A stretch of 64,000 nt of DNA from assembly GCA_002917075.1 (NCBI GenBank), contig NTMA01000006.1:620001-684000 (forward strand). The letters run 5' to 3'. This stretch comes from Hawksworthiomyces lignivorus (Eukaryota > Ascomycota > Sordariomycetes > Ophiostomatales > Ophiostomataceae). The notes below the pieces were generated by a model. It was not told the DNA's origin. It did not search any database and worked only from the letters and a program-made list of their open reading frames with translations. Below, piece after piece: positions 1-7,592 of the stretch (position 1 is its first letter; the number at the start of each line of letters is the position of its first letter). The translations under genes and the position numbers were made by a program.

Positions 1-1
1 G

Positions 2-1036
2 CTACCGGTGCGGCACAACGAGGACCTGATCAATGCGGAGCTGTCAAACAACCTGCCTTTCCCCGGCACGTCCTTCGGGCTGCCGATGTGGGACCCACAC
101 GTTAAGTCTTTCTTACTGCTGCAGGCACACATGTCGCGCATTGCGCTGCCCATTACGGACTACGTGGGCGACCAGACCAGTGTGCTGGACCAGGCCATCC
201 GTATCATCCAAGCAGCCATCGACGTATTGGCCGAGCTTAACCACATGTCCAGCTGCTTGGCGATGATCTCGCTGCTGCAGTGTATCAAGTCTGCCGTGTG
301 GCCGACAGACCCGGCTGTCACTCTTCTCCCTGGCGTCGATGCGGAGGCTGCCATGAACTACAGCAAATCTAAAACCGGCGGCAGCGAGAACGGCGCTTCG
401 CTGCGGGTCATCAGCGCCATGTCCGAAGCCCAGCGTAAGCAGCTGGCCAAGACCTTAGCTGTCCCAATGAGCCAGCAGAACCGCTTCCAACGAGCAGTGT
501 CGATGCTCCCCGACTTGCAGGTGACAGTTAGCCCCGTCACGCCATCTTCTCTGACGGTGAACCTGAGGCGGCAGAACGCCTTTGTAGACCGCGAGGGCCG
601 TATGTACGCGCCCAAGTTCCCCAAGCCGCAGACAGAAGGCTTCTTCGCCCTTGTCGGAAATCTGGCCAAAGACGAAGTGTATGCCATCAAGCGTATTGGC
701 TGGAACATTGGTAGAGCAAGCAGCAATGATGGCAGCAGTGCAGGCGGTGGCAGCAGCAGTGGAAGAGGAGGAAGAGGAGGGAACAGATCTGGCCCTAAGA
801 CTGGTTCTAGCTCCGGCTCCGGCGGCCGGTCCAAGGGTGGTCCGGCGGCAGGTAGCGGCGGCTGGAAACCTACAGCTAAGGCGGTAATTAACCTTCCTGA
901 GTTGGCCACTCAGTCTGGCAAAGTAGACGTCCTCATTGTTAGCGACGGCTACGCTGGCCTCGAATACCGGATGTTAGACATCGAGGTCCCAAAGGCACCA
1001 GTTGTTGATGGCATTGACAAAAAAGCTAGCAACTAG
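2..1036 (+). CDS. SLH1: C-terminal end of Slh1/ASCC3-type Ski2-like RNA helicase (partial)
   Basis: The frame is open from base 2, so the gene begins outside the window; the GTG at 8 is only an internal valine. The visible part is the C-terminal Sec63 unit of a Ski2-like tandem helicase. It opens with LPVRHNEDLINAEL and continues through DPHVKSFLLLQAHMSRIALP and VLDQAIRIIQAAIDV, the helical Sec63 repeat that ends Slh1/ASCC3 and Brr2. The RHNED form fits Slh1/ASCC3 better than Brr2. Slh1 is the motor of the ribosome-quality-control trigger (RQT) complex that splits collided ribosomes in the cytosol. The C-terminal beta-sandwich is interrupted by a Gly/Ser/Arg-rich insertion (about nt 705-920) before the closing strand KVDVLIVSDGYAGLEY. 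No intron is seen. An AATAAA at 1074-1079, 38 nt after the stop, could act in polyadenylation. Brr2 remains possible. Confidence 0.8.
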   Translation, partial: LPVRHNEDLINAELSNNLPFPGTSFGLPMWDPHVKSFLLLQAHMSRIALPITDYVGDQTSVLDQAIRIIQAAIDVLAELNHMSSCLAMISLLQCIKSAVWPTDPAVTLLPGVDAEAAMNYSKSKTGGSENGASLRVISAMSEAQRKQLAKTLAVPMSQQNRFQRAVSMLPDLQVTVSPVTPSSLTVNLRRQNAFVDREGRMYAPKFPKPQTEGFFALVGNLAKDEVYAIKRIGWNIGRASSNDGSSAGGGSSSGRGGRGGNRSGPKTGSSSGSGGRSKGGPAAGSGGWKPTAKAVINLPELATQSGKVDVLIVSDGYAGLEYRMLDIEVPKAPVVDGIDKKASN

Positions 1037-1571
1037 CTTTGACACCAGATACTGTTAGGATCATGACTTGCTGAATAAATGAAGATTTTATTTGACAGAC
1101 CTCGTAATCTATTCGTAGAAAAAAGGCAAGGAGACTATTTTCTAGGGCAGCTCCGTTGTAGGCAACCTGGCGCAACTCGGCAACTGAAAATAGATCGTGA
1201 TCCCACTTCTGAGGGTATTTCGATGGTAGGTTGAAAACTACCTAGCAACATCCTCTCAGCAAGTCTTTGCCTTTCACATCTTGTGGAGCAAAAATCTGCC
1301 GCCTGTTAGACATCTTGTAAAAAAGAAAAACTGAAAAATAGAAAAAAAAAACTCCAAACAAAAGGAAACACACCCTATCTGTGATTGAAAGGAATAGATA
1401 CCAGTCAGAACCCTCTTGTGTTAGTCGGATATGCTGGATTGATGGTTTGGCTGTTGGCTTCTAGGAAAACCGTCCGCGAGTGGGCTCCGGTAGGGGAGAA
1501 AGCGGATGACGGATTCGCCGGCAAGATCACAGAGTTGGGAAGAAAGAAGAGACACGAAATACTCCCTTCAC
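1037..1571. other. Intergenic, convergent 3' ends
   Basis: This lies between the stop of the Slh1-like gene and the stop of the G-patch gene on the other strand. It holds an AATAAA at 1074-1079 and A-rich runs near 1317-1365. No gene is seen. Confidence 0.6.
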
Positions 1572-2198
1572 TCACTCTCCTTCACTCGGCCGCAGGTACT
1601 TGTCCAGATCTCGGTTCCCTAGAATCTGCTCCCGCAGACGCGCTGTCCGTCGCTTCTGCTCTTCCTCCCGCCTGCGGATCTCTTTGGCGCCATAGGTGCG
1701 GGAGCGACCGGATGACGATGCGGTAGCAGCAGATTTCGATGATTTAGCTGTTGACGCCGCCGCCCGTGCTGCTGCTGCGGGGCTCGGATTGCCCAGTCCC
1801 TGGCGCTCCGGTCGCTGCCGTGTCGATATCGGATACGCCCGCCCCTGCTGCTCGCGGCCCAGACCGCGGCCGCTGTCCGGATCCCAGCCCTGGCCGGAGA
1901 GGACGGCGAGGCCGAAGCGCCAACGATCAATGGCAGAGGGCGGCTTGGCGTGGTCGAGGGCGACCTGGTGCACGAGGCAGGTCTCATGTTGGTTGCGGGG
2001 ATAGAGCGGCTTGGGGGAGGCGGAAGGCGACGCCGGAGAAGAAGCAGAGACCACTGCTGCTGCTGCTGCTGCTGCCTCTGCAGCTGTGATAGGAAGGCGG
2101 CAGACCTCGCATATAGAAGAAGAAGAAACATCGAGTGGGGGAGCACTCTGCGGTCGCGCCTCAGTGGACGCGTCGGCCGCGGTAGCGCTCTCGCTCAT
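1572..2198 (-). CDS. G-patch domain protein with N-terminal Cys/His motif
   Basis: Single-exon gene of 208 residues from the chosen start (ATG at 2196-2198, product MSESATAADAS). A CxxC pair (Cys30, Cys33) followed by H71-x2-C74-x2-H77 resembles a small zinc site. A G-patch follows at about 93-137, with GQGWDPDSGRGLG and KNGLG-like QGLGNP. G-patch motifs bind RNA or activate DEAH helicases, so a nuclear RNA-processing role is likely. The C-terminus is basic and predicted helical (RRREEEQKRRTARLREQ). A poly-Ala tract around residues 41-48 comes from a GCA/CTG repeat at 2053-2080. The frame stays open upstream to ATGs at 2447 and 2645. I prefer 2198 because the Cys motif then lies near the N-terminus, as I remember for related fungal proteins, and because the upstream sequence reads like translated leader. 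The family call is firm; the start is uncertain. Confidence 0.7.
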   Translation of the reverse strand: MSESATAADASTEARPQSAPPLDVSSSSICEVCRLPITAAEAAAAAAAVVSASSPASPSASPKPLYPRNQHETCLVHQVALDHAKPPSAIDRWRFGLAVLSGQGWDPDSGRGLGREQQGRAYPISTRQRPERQGLGNPSPAAAARAAASTAKSSKSAATASSSGRSRTYGAKEIRRREEEQKRRTARLREQILGNRDLDKYLRPSEGE

Positions 2199-2926
2199 GA
2201 CAATGCTCAGATACAGGTCCGATACGTCCGTGCCGGGTAGAGGCCCGTGAAGACGGCCACTCGCCGTGTCGGGCGTCTCACCGGCCTTGACGAAAGCGAC
2301 CCGGTGGCGGTGCAAGCCAGTGCCGAAGCCAGGCAGGAGGTGCAGTGGCGTGTCCAAAGCGCCGTCTTCGTTGGTAGCATGGGCATGGGCATCGTCGTAG
2401 TCGTGATCGCCATTTTCATGACGCGTTCCTTTTTGCGCGAGCGCCATGAATAGATGTGCGATCAGCGCTAATTCTGTTTGGATATAATCAAGAAAAGGGG
2501 CACAAAGATGAGAGATAGAAGCAAAAGCAGTAGTTGAAACAGGCAGCTTCCCGAGTTTCGATGCTTTATGAACCAAAAGAGGAAGAATAAGATGCAGTGA
2601 TTGGCTACTGAATTTGCCACTGGTCAGCCTTGGAAGACCCACCAATAGCCGGCAGCGAGCCTCACAAATTCGCTGCAGGCCGCTGTGAAAACGTCGTCAT
2701 GTTTTCAGGGGGGAAAAGCAAGCTATTCCCCCTTTATCTTATCGATAGCTCCCCTAAATATAGGCACATACATATGTATGTAGATCCTCGAATTTTGAGT
2801 CGATTGCCAATCCATCTTGACACGACTTCATTGCAATCTTGAGACACCGTTGTCGCTGCGCTGCATGGCCTAATTCGCTTTCGATTGCAACTAGTCTCTT
2901 TACTCTTCCAAACGCTCGCCGCAGCC
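2199..2926. other. Divergent promoter region (G-patch / SDR)
   Basis: AT-richer 0.7 kb between the divergently transcribed G-patch and dehydrogenase genes. Part may be coding if the G-patch protein starts at 2447. No other gene is seen. Confidence 0.5.
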
Positions 2927-4417
2927 ATGCCTCTTCCCTTTCTGGCCGACATCTACTTCTACGGCGCCCCAGAATGGATGCCGCCGCCGATGCGGCTGGC
3001 GCAGATCGCCGGCACACTGGGCGTGCTGGCGGCGACCAAGTACTACTGCAGCGGAACGGCCAACGGGTCGGAGCGGAAGATGCACGGGCGGGTAGTGATG
3101 ATCACGGGCGGGACGTCGGGGATCGGGGCGGTGGTGGCGTACGAGCTGGCGAAGCGCGGCGCGCACGTGGTGCTGCTGACGGCGCAGCCGCCGTCGGACC
3201 CGATGGTGGTGGACTACGTGGAGGAGCTGCGGGCGCGGGTGGGCCACCAGCTGGTGTACGCGGAGCAGTGCGACCTGTCGTCGCTGCACAGCATCCGGAC
3301 GTTTGCGACCAAGTGGATCGACAGCCTGCCGGTGCGGCGGCTGGACATGGTGATCCTGTGCGCGGCGGTGGACGCGGTGCCGCAGCAGCAGCAGCAGCAG
3401 CTGGCGGCGGCGGCGGCGGCGGGGGCGCCCAAGGCGAAGGGAGGCAAAAAGGGCCAGGCCGCCGCGCCGCGGCCCAAGGCGACGACGGTGCCCGCAGCAG
3501 CGGCGCGGGGCGTGACCACGCAGGACGGCATCGAGCGGGCGTGGATGGTCAACTACCTGGCCAACTTCCACCTGCTGGGCATGCTGAGCCCCGCGCTGCG
3601 GTCGCAGCCGTTTGACCGCGACGTGCGGGTGATTGTGGCGACGTGCTCGTCGTATATTGGCGCGCCGGCGCTGGTGGCGGCGCCAGGGGCGACAGCGGCC
3701 ACGGGGAAGAGCGCAAAACAGCAGCCGGCGGCCATGGACCTGCCGGACTGGACGCCGCAGCGGGCGTACGCGCGCAGCAAGCTGGCGCTGATGGTGTTCG
3801 CGCGGGCGTTCCAGAAGCACGTGGACGCGTACAAGCGGCCGGACGGCCTGCCGGGCAACGTGCGGGTGCTGCTGGTGGACCCGGGGACGTCGCGCACGCC
3901 CGGGTTCCGGCGGTGGCTGACGGGCGGGTCGCTGCTGGGCCTGCTGCTGGGCTACGTGCTGCTGTACCCGCTGTGGTGGCTGCTGGTCAAGAGCGCGGAC
4001 GACGGCGCGCAGTCGGTGCTGTTCGCGGCCATGGACGGGTCGCTGCGGCGGCTGCGCGACTTTGGGGCTCCCGGCGAGGTGCTCGGCGAGGCCGCCCTCA
4101 GCGACCCGCTGGCGCGCAAGCTCGTCAAGGAGTGCCGGCTGGTGGACGCGGCGCGGCGCGACATCGACGACGAGGCCGTGGCCAAGGCGCTGTGGGAGGA
4201 CAGCGACACGCTGGTGCTGGAGGCGGAGAAGCGGGCGGCGCTGCTGCGGCAGCAGGAGGACAAGGCCAGGGAGGCAGAGGAGAAGCGGCGCAAGGAAGCA
4301 GAGCAGAAGAGCGAGATCGAGGCACTGGTGGGCGCGATCAAGAAGGGCAAGGAGCGGGAGAAGGAGGCCGCGGCACAGAAGAAGGAGAGCAAGAAGGGGC
4401 CGCGGAGAAAGGCATAG
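2927..4417 (+). CDS. Membrane-anchored short-chain dehydrogenase/reductase (SDR)
   Basis: Intronless gene of 496 residues from ATG 2927 (GCAGCC before the ATG); an upstream in-frame TTG is not needed. The Rossmann nucleotide-binding motif TGGTSGIG is at about 60-67, the catalytic YARSK (YxxxK) at about 281-285, the likely catalytic Ser in CSSYIG at about 241-242, and the helix Asn in MVNYLANF near 209. The usual NNAG motif is replaced by ILCAAV. A hydrophobic N-terminus (about 1-40) and a strong segment near 335-354 (LLGLLLGYVLLYPLWWLL) suggest ER or lipid-droplet membrane attachment. A Gln/Ala/Lys-rich insertion (about 152-197) splits the fold, and the last 90 residues are a charged coiled coil rich in K and E. 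Codon third positions are almost all G or C. Substrate unknown; retinol-dehydrogenase-like lipid or steroid reductases are the nearest general type. Confidence 0.85.
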   Translation: MPLPFLADIYFYGAPEWMPPPMRLAQIAGTLGVLAATKYYCSGTANGSERKMHGRVVMITGGTSGIGAVVAYELAKRGAHVVLLTAQPPSDPMVVDYVEELRARVGHQLVYAEQCDLSSLHSIRTFATKWIDSLPVRRLDMVILCAAVDAVPQQQQQQLAAAAAAGAPKAKGGKKGQAAAPRPKATTVPAAAARGVTTQDGIERAWMVNYLANFHLLGMLSPALRSQPFDRDVRVIVATCSSYIGAPALVAAPGATAATGKSAKQQPAAMDLPDWTPQRAYARSKLALMVFARAFQKHVDAYKRPDGLPGNVRVLLVDPGTSRTPGFRRWLTGGSLLGLLLGYVLLYPLWWLLVKSADDGAQSVLFAAMDGSLRRLRDFGAPGEVLGEAALSDPLARKLVKECRLVDAARRDIDDEAVAKALWEDSDTLVLEAEKRAALLRQQEDKAREAEEKRRKEAEQKSEIEALVGAIKKGKEREKEAAAQKKESKKGPRRKA

Positions 4418-5013
4418 TAAAAGGAATCATAGAGCGAGGATGGGCGGCTTACGATATTGCACGCATGGGATTGCTTTGGTTTTCACTTTGTATATAAACA
4501 AACATACGCATTGCTTTACATTTGGGGGAAACAAAAGGATTCATTTTGCTAGATGCATAGACAAAAGCGTGTAGCTTCAATTATCTGTTTTCTATTTTCT
4601 GTTTTCTGTTTTCTGTTTTCTGTAATAGAATATTATGAATATTATTAATTATCCGTTCTGACAATGACACAAACTCCCGAAATGCCGAAATGCACCGGCG
4701 CTGTCTGAGAGGCCGGACCGAGGCGAGCGAGATAAATCCGCTAGTTGGCCTTGATTTCAGTGCAGCATTACTTCTTCCCCACGTGAAAAATGACGACAAC
4801 AAAATGCAAAGCAAGGCAAAGCAGCTGGACGTCGATCAACGGCATTTTTCATATAATATAGTATTGCCCTGCACATACGGCTCTGTTTGTATAGTTGCTT
4901 TCAGTACATAGATTAAGACAGGCTTGAAAAATACGCATATTTGTCTTTCCTTTCGTCATTTCGTCTCTTCGCTGTCCTGAACGAATTCAACCATCCAAAA
5001 CGGTGCTACCAAT
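4418..5013. other. Intergenic with TTTTCTG tandem repeat
   Basis: AT-rich 3' flank of the SDR gene and 5' flank of the next small gene. It contains the short tandem repeat listed separately. No other gene is seen. Confidence 0.5.
4584..4622. repeat. Tandem repeat, unit TTTTCTG, about 5 copies
   Basis: The unit TTTTCTG recurs in tandem with one variant (TTTTCTA), just downstream of the SDR gene. It is a simple microsatellite-like tract with no evident function. Confidence 0.8.
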
Positions 5014-5577
5014 ATGCGACCCGCCCCAGTCGCTGCAACTGTCCCCGGTGCTGGCGCCGGCGATATCTCTGTTGACGACTTTCTGTATGCCTTTCCGACG
5101 CCATCGCCATTGCTCGTATCACCAGGTCCCACACACAATACTCTGCTGCCATCAAGGCAGGCGGCAATGGCAGCACCACCGCCGCCACCAGCTGCGGCAC
5201 AACCGCCAGCTTCCCCGCTAGGACTAGCACCGATGCGGCATCTCGCGCCTCTCAGACCTCATCCTCGTCTTCATCCTCACCCATACACGCAACATCAAAA
5301 TGCCTCCGTCCTCCATCCTGTCTTCTTTACAGAGAACCTGCAACGGAGGAGACAGCCGCTGGGACATGCGGCGTTACCAGCAAATGCACCAGTGCCACCG
5401 GCTCCAGCGATGCTGTCCTTCCCGCCTGCTGTGGTTCACGCACCTGCGTTTCCAGACGGACCATGTCTTCCCCACGCAAGCAACCCCGTCGCCTACGGTT
5501 ATGTGTACCGAGAAGGCGTCGGCTGGCCTGGTCCGCGGCCCCAGCCTGCTGGTCGAAGGCTAGGGAGCAAGCTCTGA
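5014..5577 (+). CDS. Small proline-rich hypothetical protein
   Basis: Open frame of 187 codons with no recognised domain. ATG at 5014 lies in a fair context (CCAATATGC). The product starts MRPAPVAATVPG, has a short acidic/hydrophobic patch (ISVDDFLYAFPTPSP, about 18-32), then poly-Pro/Ala, a His/Pro-rich stretch (about 75-92) and a Gly/Pro-rich end. No signal peptide or membrane span is evident. For it: a compact frame with an N-terminal motif-like patch, and no better frame here. Against it: low complexity can keep frames open by chance. It lies between the SDR and R-SNARE genes on the same strand with its own spacing on both sides. Transcript evidence would decide whether it is real. Confidence 0.35.
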   Translation: MRPAPVAATVPGAGAGDISVDDFLYAFPTPSPLLVSPGPTHNTLLPSRQAAMAAPPPPPAAAQPPASPLGLAPMRHLAPLRPHPRLHPHPYTQHQNASVLHPVFFTENLQRRRQPLGHAALPANAPVPPAPAMLSFPPAVVHAPAFPDGPCLPHASNPVAYGYVYREGVGWPGPRPQPAGRRLGSKL

Positions 5578-6219
5578 GGCGTTGCCTATGAACAGTGCGG
5601 AGTGGCAATGAGAAGGGATTCAAAAGTTTCGTAGCGATAATGCTCTTACAATACTATGACACGCTGGCTGCCTGTCCTTATTTGGTTAATATTTACTCGG
5701 AATGATCTTATGAGCATATAAAGAAGTTCTTGTTAATATGAATTCTACAACTCCGTATCGTGTCAAAGAACATGCAAATGGATGCCAAGTTTGTTGGTTC
5801 AGGGCCATGCATCCACTGTATTGCCCTGTTTTCGCCTTAGGCTGCTACCCATTGGATGGCCCGCTCGTGTCCCGTTGGCAATCCCTTCACGCCCATTGTG
5901 CCATCCCTTTAGCAGGTGCCTCAGCCACAACCGGAACCGTCTAGCGCCAGGTTGAAACAAAAGCTATCGCCAACAGCACCACCAGCGCGGCCTTTCTCCT
6001 TGCACGCTCTTTGTTGCATCATCATCTACTTAAAGACGAACAACTCTTCTAGCGACGACTATCTACGGCTGCCTCGACGGCAAAACACACCTACGATTTA
6101 TTTCTCGAGTTTTGCATTCTTACACTCATCTCCCCTGGCCATGCGACACATGGCGCTGCGATTCCACGTAGCTGCAGGTTGTGAAGAATCGGCCTAACTC
6201 CGTTGAACCTTTTTCAAAG
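5578..6219. other. Promoter region of the R-SNARE gene
   Basis: AT-rich sequence between the proline-rich frame and the R-SNARE start, becoming pyrimidine-rich near 6100-6200. No gene is seen. Confidence 0.5.
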
Positions 6220-7079
6220 ATGACGTCCTCGCCTCAGTCGCCTCTGCTCTAGTGAGTTCTCCAGATCCCATCCCCTTTTCCGCGTCGCGCATCCTTGGCC
6301 GGCATCTCCGGTTCTCTTTTCTGTCTCTCTGTCTCTCTACTTCTCTGTCCGTCTGGCTTCTCACCGTTCGTCTCAGCGCATGCGTCGCCCACAACGCCAC
6401 CATCCTCGCCGAGTGCACCACCTCGGCCTCCAGCCAGGCCTCCTCCATCGCCTCGCTCGTCCTGCCGCGCATCGAGCACAAGGTCCCGCAGAAGCTCACC
6501 TACACCCATGGCGCGCACTACATCCACTACATCGCCGAGGCGCCGTCTGAGCACGGCGGCGGCGGCGGCGGCGACGGCCTTGATGACGACGGCGGCAACA
6601 GCAGCGCTGGCGGCCTGACCTTTCTGGTGGTCGCCGACGCCGCCGTGGGCCGCCGCACGCCCTTTGCCTTTCTGGTCGCCGTGCGCGACCGCTTCTTCCG
6701 CCAGTTCCCTACCGCCGCCACCGACTTTGCCGCCCTGCCCAACTACGGCGCCGCCGACTTCAACGGCACGCTGCGCCAGCTGTTGGCCGAGTACGCCGCC
6801 GAGCCGCCCGAGCACGACGCCCTGGCCGCCGCGCGCCGCGGCGTCGACGACGTCCGCGGCATCATGGGCCGCAACATCGAGTCGCTGCTCGAGCGCGGCG
6901 AGCGCATCGACCTGCTCGTCGACCAGACCGACCGCCTCGGCGGCAGCGCCCGCGAGTTCCGCCTGCGCAGCCGCGGCCTCAAGCGCCAGATGTGGTGGAA
7001 GAACGTCAAGCTCATGGCCCTGCTCGCCCTCGTCGCCGTCCTCATCGTCGTCACCATCGTGCTGGCGGTGAAGACGTAG
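6220..7079 (+). CDS. VAMP7-like longin R-SNARE (synaptobrevin), 2 exons
   Basis: Model: exons 6220-6251 and 6377-7079, intron 6252-6376 (GTGAGT...CTCAG, 125 nt), 244 residues. The short first exon restores the longin start MTSSPQSPLLYACVAHNATI, which reading into the intron would destroy. A longin domain spans about 8-150. The R-SNARE motif spans about 167-215 with the zero-layer Arg184 in LLERGERID, then the juxtamembrane KRQMWWKN and a C-terminal anchor (about 221-242, LMALLALVAVLIVVTIVLAV). This is the tail-anchored layout of VAMP7/Nyv1-type SNAREs that pair with Q-SNAREs in endosome, vacuole or late exocytic fusion. A Gly/Asp-rich loop (about 71-90) is inserted in the longin fold between LTYTHGAHYIHYIAEA and LTFLVVADA. 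Which compartment it serves cannot be read from the sequence. Confidence 0.92.
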
Positions 7080-7592
7080 CAGGGAGAGAGAGAGGAGCCT
7101 GTCTGTGCTGGTCCCGGTGCTGATGGCGTTGGCGGTAGGATGGATATACAGGTGAGCGGCAGAACGCCCGCCTCATCCATGTCTGTGGGAGGTTTTTTTT
7201 TGCTTTGGCGATCACTCTGCCTATACCTGTTTTTCTACGTGTTGTCTTGTCCACCCTTCGATCCTTTTTATTTCCTTTGTCTCTTTCTCATTGTCTTTGT
7301 TCGTCTTTGTATTTTTACCGACTACAGTTATGCCATCTGGTATGAGGCAAGCCTGCGATGTGCGTGTTTATTAGACTGCAAAAGGAACAAGTGTGCAATG
7401 AATAGAAGAACGCCAAAACAGGAGAACAGACTTTCTTTAAAGGAATATGAGATGTCCTGGATTTTTGTGGCTAAGAGAGCCCGCCAACCGAGTCCAATAG
7501 CGAATTTAAGAATCTTCTTCTGGTGTCGATACGGAAAGGGATTAAAGTTTCTCGGCGCGTCTAAAGGTACGAATCTGCGTCAATCTTCGTGC
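7080..7592. other. 3' flank of R-SNARE gene / edge of accessory patch
   Basis: T-rich 3' flank running into the AT-richer accessory region. A 189-codon frame here has the composition of untranslated DNA. No gene is supported. Confidence 0.5.

Noticed and set aside
1385..2250. Several plus-strand frames over the G-patch gene
   Set aside because: They are antisense to the GC-rich G-patch gene and contain repeat-derived amino-acid runs only.
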